Shown piece after piece: positions 18,428-29,007 of a stretch of 64,000 bases of DNA; position 1 is the stretch's first letter, and the number at the start of each line of letters is the position of its first letter. The notes beneath the pieces are model-generated. The model was not told where the DNA came from and searched no databases. It worked only from the letters and a program-made list of their open reading frames with translations. Where the stretch lies: positions 1,364,001-1,428,000 of the forward strand of contig NZ_AFEJ02000001.1 of assembly GCF_000238775.2 (NCBI RefSeq). Direction: 5' to 3'. The DNA comes from Acaryochloris sp. CCMEE 5410 (GTDB lineage: Bacteria; Cyanobacteriota; Cyanobacteriia; Thermosynechococcales; Thermosynechococcaceae). The translations under genes were made by a program, and so were the position numbers.

Positions 18428-19543
18428 ATGGATCGACGTTCTTTTTTACAGACCTTAGGTGCAGTAACCTTGAGTCAATTATTAGGGGCCTGTCAACAGA
18501 ACAACCGCACCGGATTACAAGTAAATTTGTTGCAGAAGACCCTACCCCCTCAATTGGTAGATAAATTCCGCTCAAACTCAAATATTCCTTTACAAATTTC
18601 CCTTAAATCCTCTACCCAGGAAATTTTTACTCAGCTTCAAAAATGGCACAAAGAAGAGCATAAACAAGAGGCTGAGAAATTGCCTCCAGAGGATAAGCCC
18701 AAACTCCCATCCCGATTAGCCAGCCTCGGAGATTATTGGTTACCCCAAGCGATCCAGCAAAACCTAATCCAACCCCTATCCGTCGATGATCTGAATCGAT
18801 GGTCTGCCTTAGCACCTCAATGGCAGCAGCTCGTTCGTCGCGATCTCCAGGGCAATCCCAGCACCGAAGGCAAAATTTGGGGGGCTCCCTATCGGTGGGG
18901 GGCCACCATGATTGCCTTTCGAAAGGACAAATTCAGAGATTTAGGATGGCAACCTCAAGATTGGTCAGACTTATGGCGCTCTGAACTGAAGGGGCACATT
19001 AGCCTCCCCGATCAACCCCGAGAGGTCATTGGTCTTACCCTCAAAAAACTGGGCCAGTCCTACAACTTAGAGGATTTAGACACCATTTCAGAACTCCCCC
19101 AAACCCTTAAGGAACTGAATGAGCAAACCCTCTTTTATGCCTCTAGCCAATATTTAGAGCCCCTAATCTTGGGAGATACCTGGGCTGCAGTGGGATGGTC
19201 ATCTGACATATTACCCGCTCTAGCCCGAGAACCTGATTTGGACGCAGTCTTACCTGCATCTGGCTCAGCCTTGTGGGCGGATCTATGGGTCCAGGTCCAA
19301 CCAAGTGAAACGATTAATCAATGGATTAATTACTGGTGGGAAGACACCGTTGCCAATAATTTATCCAAATTTACAGATACCATCTCCCCGCTGTTATCCA
19401 CCACACTTCCGGTCAAGTCGCAAAGCCATCGACTCATTGCCGCTCCTAAGCAGTTCGAAAGGAGTGAGTTCTTGTTACCCCTCTCGCCCTCCACCCTGCA
19501 ACAATACGAACGTCTGTGGCAAGCTATGCGAATACTAGTCTAA
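18428..19543 (+). CDS. Extracellular solute-binding lipoprotein (ABC-type)
   Basis: From ATG 18428 (a GTG directly before it is an alternative) the product has 371 residues. The N-terminus MDRRSFLQTLGAVTLSQLLGAC combines a twin-arginine-like motif with a lipobox ending at cysteine, so it should be a lipid-anchored periplasmic protein. The body resembles PotD/iron-type binding proteins of cyanobacteria (WGAPYRWGATMIAFRK; then a DLWRSELKGHISLPD segment). Such proteins hand a polyamine, iron or similar solute to an ABC importer, but no permease or ATPase gene is next to it. The ligand is unknown. The stop overlaps the convergent downstream gene by four bases. Confidence 0.8.
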   Translation: MDRRSFLQTLGAVTLSQLLGACQQNNRTGLQVNLLQKTLPPQLVDKFRSNSNIPLQISLKSSTQEIFTQLQKWHKEEHKQEAEKLPPEDKPKLPSRLASLGDYWLPQAIQQNLIQPLSVDDLNRWSALAPQWQQLVRRDLQGNPSTEGKIWGAPYRWGATMIAFRKDKFRDLGWQPQDWSDLWRSELKGHISLPDQPREVIGLTLKKLGQSYNLEDLDTISELPQTLKELNEQTLFYASSQYLEPLILGDTWAAVGWSSDILPALAREPDLDAVLPASGSALWADLWVQVQPSETINQWINYWWEDTVANNLSKFTDTISPLLSTTLPVKSQSHRLIAAPKQFERSEFLLPLSPSTLQQYERLWQAMRILV

Positions 19544-20217
19544 AACACACTTCGAGGATAATTTGGATTTAACCAAAGCTGACAAGGTAAAGCCTGGGTG
19601 GACTTAGGATCTGCATAGTCCGGAATCGGTTGAGATCGTTCATCCAGCATGTTGGGAATGAAATGTGGATCGCTTTGAGCAAAGTCACAGGTATAGGCCC
19701 CTAAGACAAAATCTTGGGAATCTAGCACCATCAGCTGATAGCCAAAATTGCTAGCATCGGCCCCAAACTTGAGCACAAATGCATACCGTTCAAAGTAAGT
19801 ATATCGAGTCCATAATTCGGGTCGAACCCTCACATTAATTTGTTGGTTGCCCACCTGCCCAACCCCATAGGCTTTCCAGTCCGAGACTAACTTTTCTCCG
19901 AATTGCTCATTGGTCCACCAAAGACTGGGCACTGTAAACCCTTTTTGGGATGGGGTATCTGCAGAAATAATCGGCCCATCCGGACGATTTTCGATCAAGG
20001 TTTGTAATTCCATTGGTAGGGCATCCGAGACCGGTTGGCGACGGGGTTGAGCTATGGCAATGTCGCTGATCAAGTGAGTCAAACAGACCATCCCTCCCCA
20101 GCAGCATCCCATCATGCCAGCCCTCAGGCCCAGTCGTGGGGTCCCAAGCTGAAGCTTACGGGATGCCTGGCGGACGGTAGCTAGCCGACCTTTCAGTAGG
20201 AGGAATAATCTTGACAT
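19540..20217 (-). CDS. Conserved secreted protein of cyanobacterial type, function unknown
   Basis: Starting from the ATG at 20215-20217 gives 225 residues; an earlier ATG at 20289 is also in frame, but the later one is closer to the exported segment (MMGCCWGGMVCLTHLISDI, ending in an AQP cleavage-like site). The mature part has a compact, tryptophan-rich domain (TVPSLWWTNEQFGEKLVSDW; later ELWTRYTYFERYAFVLKFG). I recall similar uncharacterised secreted proteins in cyanobacteria, but no function. It is probably periplasmic or thylakoid-lumenal. Confidence 0.7.
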   Translation of the reverse strand: MSRLFLLLKGRLATVRQASRKLQLGTPRLGLRAGMMGCCWGGMVCLTHLISDIAIAQPRRQPVSDALPMELQTLIENRPDGPIISADTPSQKGFTVPSLWWTNEQFGEKLVSDWKAYGVGQVGNQQINVRVRPELWTRYTYFERYAFVLKFGADASNFGYQLMVLDSQDFVLGAYTCDFAQSDPHFIPNMLDERSQPIPDYADPKSTQALPCQLWLNPNYPRSVF

Positions 20218-20289
20218 TACCTCAACTCTTGGGATAGTAGGGTTGAATGCACTTCCAATCCCGAAATATCGCCATAAAACAACAGCCAA

Positions 20290-20819
20290 CTAGGCTAAAG
20301 ACGCTTGTGATCAATAGTGGCCAGTTAAGGCTTAAAAAGTCAATGCAATCCATCTAAATACTTTAGTCAATCCTTCAAATAGACTAAAGCATTTAGAAAT
20401 TAGCCAGATATGTGATGCGATCAAGAACCGGGTGCAATCCACTCATAGCCACCATTACAAGAAACAAAAAATATCAGTCCCTGATACAAGGAAGCTGCTT
20501 TTTAACTAGCAGGATACAAAATAGGGAAGCAGAAACGAATACAGAAATATTTTAATCGCCAAAGAGTAATAATCACAAATATGCATAAGTCTACCTCTAT
20601 TACCCTTCGGCAAAACTAGCAGTTTTCCCCCTACAAAAGAGTAAGTTTAACTGACCAGAAGGTCCAATTATCCCTTTTGGAGATTGGCCTCCAGCCCAGT
20701 GGAAACTATTTTTGGTAGTCGAATTTTATTTTCTTAAAAATATTCAAACAAGGGGACCGAAAATGATACAGTTTTTTTCTGGAAATGAAAATATTTTCTT
20801 GATCTAGATACCATTATTA
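20290..20819. other. AT-rich intergenic region upstream of the giant hybrid kinase
   Basis: About 530 bases between divergent genes, clearly more AT-rich than the flanking genes. I see only a weak hairpin (AAAACT / AGTTTT near 20612-20626) and no RNA gene or riboswitch fold that I recognise. It probably holds the promoters of both neighbours. Confidence 0.5.
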
Positions 20820-23800
20820 ATGGGCATATTCAATATATTACATTCCTTCAAAGCTAACGACAGCTCTAGCATCTGTGAAGATACTATCCATGCGTTTAAC
20901 GATGGCCTGACCATGACGGTTGACCCCATCACCCTAAGTCGATACCAAATTCTAGAGCAACTATATGAAAGCTCTAGGACATTGGTTTATCGCGCCCACA
21001 ATCAGGTCACTCAGACGGATGTTGTCCTTAAGATACTTAAGACGCCTTACCCCACCGCTCAAGAATTAGCTGAATTCCGACATGAATATGAGATAGCCCG
21101 CAAGCTTGATGTCCCTGGAGTCGTTCAGCCGACTGCGCTTTTACCTTATAACAACGGCTTGGCGATTGAGATGCCTGACTTCGGCGGGATCTCCCTCTCC
21201 GATTTTGCAACCCCTTCGACCGAGCATGGGAAGCCCCGTTCTCCCATGGCTGTCCATATATTTTTAGATATTGCTCTTCAGTTAGCGAAAGCGTTAGAGA
21301 ATCTAAGTCAGTATCAGATTATTCATAAGGATATTAAGCCTCACAATATTGTTGTCCACCCTCAAACATTAGAAACAAAACTAATTGATTTCAGCCTGGC
21401 ATCTCTATTGCCTCGAGAAAGCACCGCTTTACTGAGTCCTAAATTGCTAGAAGGAACGCTACTCTATCTTTCTCCAGAGCAAACGGGACGCATGAACCGG
21501 AAGGTGGACTATCGAACAGACTTTTACTCTTTAGGCATTACGTTTTATGAGTTGCTAACGGGCCAACTCCCTTTTCAGGCCCAAGATCCAATGGAATTGG
21601 TACATTGCCATATTGCTCAGGTCCCTGTTGCGCCGATCGTTATCAATCCTAATATTCCCGAAGTCCTCAACCAGATTGTCCTGAAGCTGATCGCTAAAAT
21701 GGCTGAGGATCGGTATCAGACCGCCTATGGGCTCCATTACGACCTAGCCTACTGCCGTCATTTACTGCAGGAGCAAGGGCAAGTGAGTTCTTTTGCCCTT
21801 GCTCAAGGAGATCAACCGACGGATTTTGTCATTCCTGAAAAATTGTATGGCCGAACCCAAGAGGTTGAGATATTACTCAATACCTTTGAGCGGGTTGCTC
21901 AAGGGGCCAGCGAACTGATGCTGGTCTCAGGGCATTCTGGTGTTGGCAAAACAGCCGTAATTAGCGAAATTCATAAGCCCATTGTTCGGCGACGGGGCTA
22001 TTTTATTCAGGGCAAGTTTGATCAACTGCAGCAGAGCATGCCCTTCGCGGCTCTGCTACAAGCCTTCCAAGATCTATGTCAGCAGTTATTGATGGAAAGC
22101 CCTGAGAGCGTCAAGCAGTGGCAAACCAAAATCCTGACTGCAGTGGGTGACAATGGCCAAGTCATTATTGATGTAATCCCTGAAGTAGAGCTGCTCATTG
22201 GTCCCCAAACCCCTGTGGCTGAACTCGAGCCTGGACCTACTTTAAATCGATTTAACCTTGTTTTTCAGCAGTTTTTCCAGATCTTTCCGGGGGTCGATCA
22301 TCCTCTGGTTCTCTTCCTAGACGATTTGCAATGGATTGATTCTGCCTCCTTAAAGTTCTTGCAATCTCTGTTAGAAGAGTCAGAACGAGGGTATCTATTG
22401 CTGATCGGGACGTATCGAGACAACGAAGTTTTGGACGCTCATCCGTTGATGCAGACCCTAAGACGGCTCGAACAATCAGAACTCACCATCAGTCGGCTCC
22501 ATCTAACAGCTTTACAAGCCAAGGACTTGAATGCACTGATCTCAGACACCTTGGCCTGCTCACCAGAGCAAACCTGTACCCTCTCCCAATACTTGTTTCA
22601 GAAGACTCAGGGGAACCCCTTCTTTAGTCGACAATTCTTGCAAACGCTGGAGAAAGAACAGCTGATTCGGTTTAACCAAACCCTGCGATCTTGGGAATGG
22701 GATATTACTGAAATTCAGGCCTTGGCTCTGACAGGGGATGTCGTTGAATTTATGCGACGTCAGTTACTCAAACTCTCGCCAGAAACGCAAGAAAGTCTCA
22801 AACTCGCGGCATGCATTGGTAATCGTTTTACCTTGAAGACTTTGGCCATTGTCTCTGGCACTAGCGAGGAGAAAACTGCCCAAACTTTATGGGAAGCTTT
22901 GCAGGCTGGTTTACTTGAAGGTATTAAAAATGTCAATCTGACAGAACAAATCCAAGCGGCTGTAGACGAGAATCAACCTCTATCAAGAGAGTCTCGAACA
23001 TCAGGATTAGCCCCATCCATCAGCACCTATACATTCCTCCATGACCGGATTCAGCAAGCGGCTTATTCCTTAATTCCATCGGGACAAAAACGAGCCACTC
23101 ACTTAATGATTGGTCAACAGTTACTCAAGCTAGTTCCGGAGATGGAGCGGGATGAGCAGATCTTTGAGCTAGTCAATCAGCTCAACCGCGGGGCGACTCT
23201 GCTGCAAACATCAGAAGAACAGGTGAACCTGGCTGAACTCAACCGAGTTGCAGCCAAAAAGGCACGGACCTCTACTGCCTATGATCTCGCTGCTGAATAT
23301 GCCTCAATGGGCTTGACCCTTTTGGGGAAAGACGGATGGCAGCAGCACTATGATCTGATGCTGGCCTTATCTGAGCTGGCCGCGGAAGCGGCTTACTTGC
23401 ACAGTGCGATTGGGACCATGGAATCATTGGTCGAGTCAATTCTTGCCCATGCCGCTCACCCCCTCGATCAGGTGAGGGCGTATGAAATCCAAATCCAAGC
23501 CTACACCTCCCATAACCGACTCTTAGACGCTCTCTCTACAGCCCGACAAGCCCTGGCTCGCTTTGGTATCCATTTCCCAGAATCACCTCAGCCAGAAGAT
23601 ATCCAAGCTGCCTTTCAAGATCTTGCCCAAGAAACGGCACTATTCAACGTTGCAGAGTTTGGCAACTTGCCAGTGATGTTTGAACAACAGCAGCTTGCGG
23701 TGATGGGAATTGCGGCCAGTATGATCCCAGCAGCCTACATTGCTGCACCTGATTTATTTCCCTTAGTGACGGTATTGGGGGTTAAAACCAGCATTCGCCA

Positions 23801-26800
23801 TGGCAACTCCCCGCTGGGGGCTTTCTTTTATGCCACCTACAGTATTTTACTCACAGGGGTGTTGCAGGATATTGACCTGGCAACAGAGTACAGTCACTTG
23901 GCACTCCAGGTGATGGAGAAGTTTGATGCCAAACCCGTTCAGCCCGCTGTCCTATATAGCTTGGGCGCGTTTGTTACTCATGATTCAGTGCATCTCCAAA
24001 ATGCGATCGCACTCCTGCGCGAGGGCTATCAAATTGCATTGGACACAGGCAATCTGGAATTTGTCGGCTACTGTGCCAAAGACATTTGCCAATATTCCTA
24101 TTTCTGTGGTCAAGACTTAGCTTCCTTAACCTCGGACATCCAAGCCTATGTCAAGATTCTAGACAAATTTCAAATCGCCACCACTTCCTCTTTTACCCGC
24201 CTGTTTTTGCAAGTGGTCCTCAATCTGCAAGGCCAAAACCAAAATCCTACAGCGTTAGTGGGCAAAGCCTATAACGAAACTGATGTCTTGCCTCAGATGA
24301 TCAGTAACAGCAATGTTGCGGGGCTGCACTTTTACAGTGTGCATAAACTTGTTCTGGGCTATTTATTCCAAGATCGCGATCAGCTTCAGGCTCTGGCAGA
24401 TCAGGCTCGTTTCTATCTAGACGGCGGTCCCGGCTATTTTACGGGAACGATTTATCACTTTTATGACTCCTTAGCCTTATTGGCCCTCGTGCCCACCGGA
24501 TCGCGTATTTCCGAATCGTGGCAAGACAGAATTGAGCAGAACCAGGCGTACCTGCTGCGACACGCTCAATATGGCCCCATGAATGTCCAGCATAAGTATC
24601 ATTTAGTGGAGGCGGAGCGCTATCGAGTTTTAGGTGCCCATCTTGAGGCGATTGATGCTTACGATCTCGCTATTGCCTTAGCAACAGAGCATCATTTCAC
24701 CCAAGAAGCCGCCCTAGCCCAAGAACTTGCCGCTCGGTTTTATTTGCAATGGGGCAAAACCACCATTGCCCAGACCTATATGGTGAATGCCTATTACGCC
24801 TACGAGCGTTGGGGGGCAATCGCCAAGTTAGCAGACCTGGAACGTAACCATGCCCAGTTACTCGCCCCATTCCTGAATAGTGGCTTGCGCATTCAGGCGT
24901 TAGAGTCCTTTAGCTTAGCCCGAACCCAGCCCACCCACTCCAGCCACCAAGGTGGATTTAAAGGCCTGGACTGGGCTGCAGTCATGAAAGCCTGCCAAGC
25001 CCTATCTGAAGAAATTGAAATCGAGCGACTCCTGGCCACCACAATGCAGGTGGTCATCGAGAATGCGGGTGCAGAGCGGGGCTGTCTGTTGTTATACCAA
25101 GACCACCAGCTCTGTCTAATGGCTCAATATCCGGAGCAGGCAACCCAGTTGCCCATTTCTTTGAACCATGTGGGGATTAATGGTCATTTGCCTCTATCCT
25201 TGATTCACTATAGTGAACGAACCCGAGAAACCCTGGTTATTCAGGATGGTCGCACAGAAACCAAATTTGCCGGTGACCCTTACCAAAGTGATCGAGCCCC
25301 TTTGTCTCAACTGTGCATGCCGATTCTGCGGCAAGGGGATCTAGTTGGATTACTCTATCTAGAGAATAATTTAACCCCTGGAGCGTTCACCTCCAATCAC
25401 TTAGAAGTACTCCACCTGCTAGCCGCCCAAGCCGCTATTTCCATCGATAATGCCCAACTCTATGCCTCAGTTGAGAAAAAAGTCGCCCAACGGACCCAGC
25501 AACTCCATACAGCCCAGCTCGAAGCCGAACATGCCAATCAAGCTAAAAGTGACTTTCTGGCTAGCATGAGTCATGAATTGCGCACTCCCTTGAATGCAAT
25601 TTTGGGATTTAGCCAGTTAATGGCCCAAGATGCGAGATTACCGCAGCATCTGGATGAATCTCTCGCCATTATCAATCGTAGTGGTGAGCATTTACTCGAT
25701 CTGATTAACGATGTATTGGCCCTCTCCAAAATTGAAGCTGGAAAAACCACCCTTCAACTCGATACCTTTAACTTCCATGAATTTTTACAGGCCATTCATG
25801 GCATGTTGCAGCTTAGGGCTAAATCTAAGAACCTAGACTTTCAATTCGAACAATCCCCTGATGTTCCTGAAGTCATTCAAGCGGATGAGCGCAAACTGCG
25901 CCAAATTCTGATTAATTTGTTAGGGAACGCCATTAAATTTACGGAACAAGGGCGGGTGACATTGCGAGTCACAAACGCCCACTCAGAATCAGAGGAATTG
26001 ACTCCCCCAGATATTTATGTCCTCCAATTTGAAGTAGAAGACACAGGAGCTGGAATTGCCAAGGATGAACTCGATAGCGTTTTTGAAGCCTTTGTCCAAA
26101 CCCAATCAGGGGTCAAATCCCGACAGGGTACTGGCCTAGGGCTCCCCATAAGCCAAAGCTTTGTGGAGCTGATGGGAGGCCAACTCCAGGTCCGCAGTGA
26201 AGAGGGCATTGGAACTTGCTTCTTTTTCAACTTGCCAGTGTTGGTCACGACCACCCCAGTCATCCATAAACCGTCCCAGCAGAAAATTCTCCGGTTAGCT
26301 GAGGATCAGCCGATTTACCGCATTTTAGTGGTGGAAGACCAAGCCGATAACCAACGCCTCTTGATCGATCATTTATCCCCCCTCGGTTTTATGGTGGCTG
26401 CCGTCAATGACGGTCCATCAGCCATTGAAAGTTGGCAGTCTTGGCGCCCTGATTTAATCTGGATGGACATACAGCTACCTGGGATGAATGGGCTAGAAGT
26501 TGCCAAAAAGATCAAGGACTTAGCCGCCGCTAGTAACAGCCCTCCGCCCATCATCATCGCCCTTACCGCTAATGCATTTGATGATGTTCGTATTCAAGCC
26601 CTGGCCAATGGTTGTGACGGATTTGTCAGCAAGCCTTATATTTTGATGGAGATATTGGATTTAATGGCTGAGAAACTCAATCTCAGCTGGATTTATGAAG
26701 AGTCGACCCCTGTTCAGCCTCAGACCATTCCCTTACGAGCCCTTGACCCTGAACATCTCAACCGACTGCCGCTCACTTGGCGAGAGCAGCTCAATCAGGC

Positions 26801-26942
26801 TGCCCTATTTTTGGATGAAGGTAAAGTGGTTGACCTTATCTCAGAAATTGAACCGAACCATCAAGAAATTGCCGCAAGCCTCTACCAACTCGTCAAGGAC
26901 TATCAGTTTGAAAGACTGATTCATTTAACTGAGTCTAGCTGA
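20820..26942 (+). CDS. Giant hybrid sensor: Ser/Thr kinase, AAA ATPase, GAF, histidine kinase, receiver
   Basis: A 2040-residue multidomain sensor; a start at 20910 (MTVDPITLSRYQIL) is a good alternative. Order: Ser/Thr kinase fold, residues 40-310, with VVLKIL lysine, catalytic HKDIKPHNIVV and a DFS in place of DFG; AAA-type ATPase, about 350-700, with SGHSGVGKTAV; a long helical TPR-like region, about 750-1350; GAF, about 1400-1550; HisKA with MSHELRTPLN; HATPase with NLLGNAIKFTEQG and GTGLGLPI; receiver with VVEDQADN and phosphoacceptor in WMDIQLPGMNG. This architecture is frequent in cyanobacteria; the Anabaena homologues couple Ser/Thr and His/Asp signalling. The stimulus is unknown. No partner regulator is adjacent, so output is probably through phosphotransfer elsewhere. 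Confidence 0.93.
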   Translation: MGIFNILHSFKANDSSSICEDTIHAFNDGLTMTVDPITLSRYQILEQLYESSRTLVYRAHNQVTQTDVVLKILKTPYPTAQELAEFRHEYEIARKLDVPGVVQPTALLPYNNGLAIEMPDFGGISLSDFATPSTEHGKPRSPMAVHIFLDIALQLAKALENLSQYQIIHKDIKPHNIVVHPQTLETKLIDFSLASLLPRESTALLSPKLLEGTLLYLSPEQTGRMNRKVDYRTDFYSLGITFYELLTGQLPFQAQDPMELVHCHIAQVPVAPIVINPNIPEVLNQIVLKLIAKMAEDRYQTAYGLHYDLAYCRHLLQEQGQVSSFALAQGDQPTDFVIPEKLYGRTQEVEILLNTFERVAQGASELMLVSGHSGVGKTAVISEIHKPIVRRRGYFIQGKFDQLQQSMPFAALLQAFQDLCQQLLMESPESVKQWQTKILTAVGDNGQVIIDVIPEVELLIGPQTPVAELEPGPTLNRFNLVFQQFFQIFPGVDHPLVLFLDDLQWIDSASLKFLQSLLEESERGYLLLIGTYRDNEVLDAHPLMQTLRRLEQSELTISRLHLTALQAKDLNALISDTLACSPEQTCTLSQYLFQKTQGNPFFSRQFLQTLEKEQLIRFNQTLRSWEWDITEIQALALTGDVVEFMRRQLLKLSPETQESLKLAACIGNRFTLKTLAIVSGTSEEKTAQTLWEALQAGLLEGIKNVNLTEQIQAAVDENQPLSRESRTSGLAPSISTYTFLHDRIQQAAYSLIPSGQKRATHLMIGQQLLKLVPEMERDEQIFELVNQLNRGATLLQTSEEQVNLAELNRVAAKKARTSTAYDLAAEYASMGLTLLGKDGWQQHYDLMLALSELAAEAAYLHSAIGTMESLVESILAHAAHPLDQVRAYEIQIQAYTSHNRLLDALSTARQALARFGIHFPESPQPEDIQAAFQDLAQETALFNVAEFGNLPVMFEQQQLAVMGIAASMIPAAYIAAPDLFPLVTVLGVKTSIRHGNSPLGAFFYATYSILLTGVLQDIDLATEYSHLALQVMEKFDAKPVQPAVLYSLGAFVTHDSVHLQNAIALLREGYQIALDTGNLEFVGYCAKDICQYSYFCGQDLASLTSDIQAYVKILDKFQIATTSSFTRLFLQVVLNLQGQNQNPTALVGKAYNETDVLPQMISNSNVAGLHFYSVHKLVLGYLFQDRDQLQALADQARFYLDGGPGYFTGTIYHFYDSLALLALVPTGSRISESWQDRIEQNQAYLLRHAQYGPMNVQHKYHLVEAERYRVLGAHLEAIDAYDLAIALATEHHFTQEAALAQELAARFYLQWGKTTIAQTYMVNAYYAYERWGAIAKLADLERNHAQLLAPFLNSGLRIQALESFSLARTQPTHSSHQGGFKGLDWAAVMKACQALSEEIEIERLLATTMQVVIENAGAERGCLLLYQDHQLCLMAQYPEQATQLPISLNHVGINGHLPLSLIHYSERTRETLVIQDGRTETKFAGDPYQSDRAPLSQLCMPILRQGDLVGLLYLENNLTPGAFTSNHLEVLHLLAAQAAISIDNAQLYASVEKKVAQRTQQLHTAQLEAEHANQAKSDFLASMSHELRTPLNAILGFSQLMAQDARLPQHLDESLAIINRSGEHLLDLINDVLALSKIEAGKTTLQLDTFNFHEFLQAIHGMLQLRAKSKNLDFQFEQSPDVPEVIQADERKLRQILINLLGNAIKFTEQGRVTLRVTNAHSESEELTPPDIYVLQFEVEDTGAGIAKDELDSVFEAFVQTQSGVKSRQGTGLGLPISQSFVELMGGQLQVRSEEGIGTCFFFNLPVLVTTTPVIHKPSQQKILRLAEDQPIYRILVVEDQADNQRLLIDHLSPLGFMVAAVNDGPSAIESWQSWRPDLIWMDIQLPGMNGLEVAKKIKDLAAASNSPPPIIIALTANAFDDVRIQALANGCDGFVSKPYILMEILDLMAEKLNLSWIYEESTPVQPQTIPLRALDPEHLNRLPLTWREQLNQAALFLDEGKVVDLISEIEPNHQEIAASLYQLVKDYQFERLIHLTESS

Positions 26943-26998
26943 GGTGAACCGCTCTCACCGTCCACCTTTTTCAAGACATTACACCTATTAATTGCGGT

Positions 26999-28234
26999 TT
27001 ACTTTGCACCTATAATTTCTGACTGCTGATACCAAGCTACTAAAGCAGCCTGATGAACCCGTTGCCAAGATAAATGATGCGTTTGGGCTATCTGAGCACA
27101 GTCTTCATATTCGGGCTGAACGTTGACCAGCTGGTGATCATGATAGGCCAGCTTAATCTGGACTGGACCATAGGTCGTGTCAATCGTTTTAATGGCTCGT
27201 TGGAGGGCGGTGCGTTGCTGTTGCGATCGCCGAATACCCAGGGTACTCGTTTCTTTAAATATCACCGTTTCACAAGCTGAGACGGTTTCAGGGGGGCAAA
27301 TTACCGTCAATAGAATGCCGGGGCGGGATTTCTTCATACCCACTGCCTGGGTAAACACATCTAAGGCCCCAGCTTGAAACAGGGCATCAAAAACATAGCC
27401 AAAGACTTGGGGGTTGAGGTCATCGATTTGCGTCTCCAGTACAGCTACGGTTTCAGGGTGAGTCGCTGAAGCTGGAGATGCTGCCGATTCCCCCAGCCAA
27501 ATGCGGAGGATATTCGGTAAAGACAAGTCCAGGGTGCCTGCCCCCAAACCGATCTGGTGGAGAGACAGGGGGGGAGGAGGACCAAAAGTTTGAGCCAGGG
27601 TGGTTGCGATCGCAGCTCCCGTTGGCGTCACCAATTCCTTATGAATACCATTGTCATAAACCGGTACTTGTCGCGTTTGCCAAAGCTGTAAAACCGCTGG
27701 GACTGGAACCGATAATTTTCCATGAGCTGCTTTGACTGTCCCGCCTCCTGTGGGGAGGGCCGAACAGAATATCTCTTCAACCCCCAACCAATGTAGACCT
27801 ATGCAAGTGCCAACAATATCCACAATGGCATCCGTGGCCCCCACTTCATGGAAATGCACCCGATTGGGCTCAATTCCATGTACCTTCCCCTCAGCAAGGG
27901 CTAAATTTCGGAAAATATCTAAACTCCAGATTTCTACCTGCTTGGGCAATCCCGCTCCCAGAATCAGACGTTCAATTTCCGGCAAATGTCGGTGGTGGGA
28001 ATGCTGATGTTCCCCTGACGGCCCAGGCTCAGCTCCCAGCTCAACTCGAACATAGGTGGCTTGTTGGCTTTGTCGGTGAACGGAACTGACCTGTAATTCA
28101 AATTCTTGCTCAATGTCCAAACGCCTGAAATAGTCTTGGAGTAAGGAAAGGGGCACCCCCAAATCTAAGAGCGCTCCCAAGCACATATCCCCGGCAATGC
28201 CTGTAGGGCACTCGAAATAAGCTAGTTTGGTCAT
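26999..28234 (-). CDS. larC: LarC-type nickel insertion protein (pincer cofactor biosynthesis)
   Basis: A 411-residue protein from the ATG at 28232-28234, chosen because TKLAYFECPTGIAGDM is the conserved LarC start; an upstream start at 28285 would add 17 residues of low plausibility. Further family landmarks are HFHEVGATDAIVDIVG and LETQIDDLNPQ. LarC inserts nickel into the pincer mononucleotide made by LarB and LarE, giving the cofactor of lactate racemase and related enzymes. No other lar gene is in the window. A single continuous frame is present, whereas some species split larC by programmed frameshifting. It diverges from the YrdC-type gene. Confidence 0.93.
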   Translation of the reverse strand: MTKLAYFECPTGIAGDMCLGALLDLGVPLSLLQDYFRRLDIEQEFELQVSSVHRQSQQATYVRVELGAEPGPSGEHQHSHHRHLPEIERLILGAGLPKQVEIWSLDIFRNLALAEGKVHGIEPNRVHFHEVGATDAIVDIVGTCIGLHWLGVEEIFCSALPTGGGTVKAAHGKLSVPVPAVLQLWQTRQVPVYDNGIHKELVTPTGAAIATTLAQTFGPPPPLSLHQIGLGAGTLDLSLPNILRIWLGESAASPASATHPETVAVLETQIDDLNPQVFGYVFDALFQAGALDVFTQAVGMKKSRPGILLTVICPPETVSACETVIFKETSTLGIRRSQQQRTALQRAIKTIDTTYGPVQIKLAYHDHQLVNVQPEYEDCAQIAQTHHLSWQRVHQAALVAWYQQSEIIGAK

Positions 28235-28344
28235 AGAGGGCAGTCCCCGCGCGGGAGCATCGAATTTTAGTGTACCTGTCCTCATGGCTGGAAAGCCAAC
28301 TGGTTTTGCTCATGGAACAAGGCCAGATGACAAAGGAGAAGATC

Positions 28345-29007
28345 ATGGCCCAAATTTATACTGTTCATCCCCAAGATCCCCAACAGCGAACGATTGACGC
28401 TATTCGGGCTGATCTACTGAATGGAGCGGTCATGCTCTATCCTACAGACACGGTTTATGCCATTGGCTGTGATATCAACGCCAAGGCTGCGGTTCAACGG
28501 GTTCGGCAAATCAAACAGATGTCCAATGACAAACCGTTGACGTTCTTATGTTCATCTCTCTCGAATATCGCTCAGTATGCCCGAGTGAGCGATCCAGCCT
28601 ACAGAATCATGCGGAAGCTGATTCCAGGTCCCTATACCTTTTTGTTACCGGCCACCAAGCTCGTCCCTAAATTGGTCCAAAATCCCAAGCGAAAAACCAC
28701 TGGCATTCGAGTGCCGGATCATCCAGTCTGCCTATCCCTATTGGACTCCCTAGCCACTCCGATTATCTCTACATCTGCGCATTTCTCAGATCAGGAAAGT
28801 GTTCACGGTTGGTCAAAAAAACAAGAGCCCCTCTCCCCAGCTGAACTCTTTGATCATTTTGATAAGCAAGTGGATCTAATTATCGAAAATGGTCAAGACC
28901 TGAGCACCAAAGTCTCAACGATATTAGATCTCTGCCAAGACCAACCCGCAGTGGTGCGCGAGGGTCTGGGTTGGGATACCCTCTCATCCGAATTCGCCTG
29001 GGTTTAG
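28345..29007 (+). CDS. YciO/YrdC-family protein (threonylcarbamoyl-AMP synthase type)
   Basis: From ATG 28345, preceded by a strong AAGGAG at 28331-28336, the product has 220 residues; an upstream in-frame ATG at 28270 overlaps the divergent larC N-terminus and is less likely. The YrdC fold is shown by VMLYPTDTVYAIGCD, IKQMSNDKPLTFLC, PGPYTFLLPA and TTGIRVPDHPV. TsaC/Sua5 enzymes make threonylcarbamoyl-AMP for the t6A modification of tRNAs that read ANN codons. The length and sequence are closer to the YciO branch, whose activity is less certain, so the exact role is inferred. The last four bases overlap the end of the convergent cobT-like gene. Confidence 0.88.
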   Translation: MAQIYTVHPQDPQQRTIDAIRADLLNGAVMLYPTDTVYAIGCDINAKAAVQRVRQIKQMSNDKPLTFLCSSLSNIAQYARVSDPAYRIMRKLIPGPYTFLLPATKLVPKLVQNPKRKTTGIRVPDHPVCLSLLDSLATPIISTSAHFSDQESVHGWSKKQEPLSPAELFDHFDKQVDLIIENGQDLSTKVSTILDLCQDQPAVVREGLGWDTLSSEFAWV

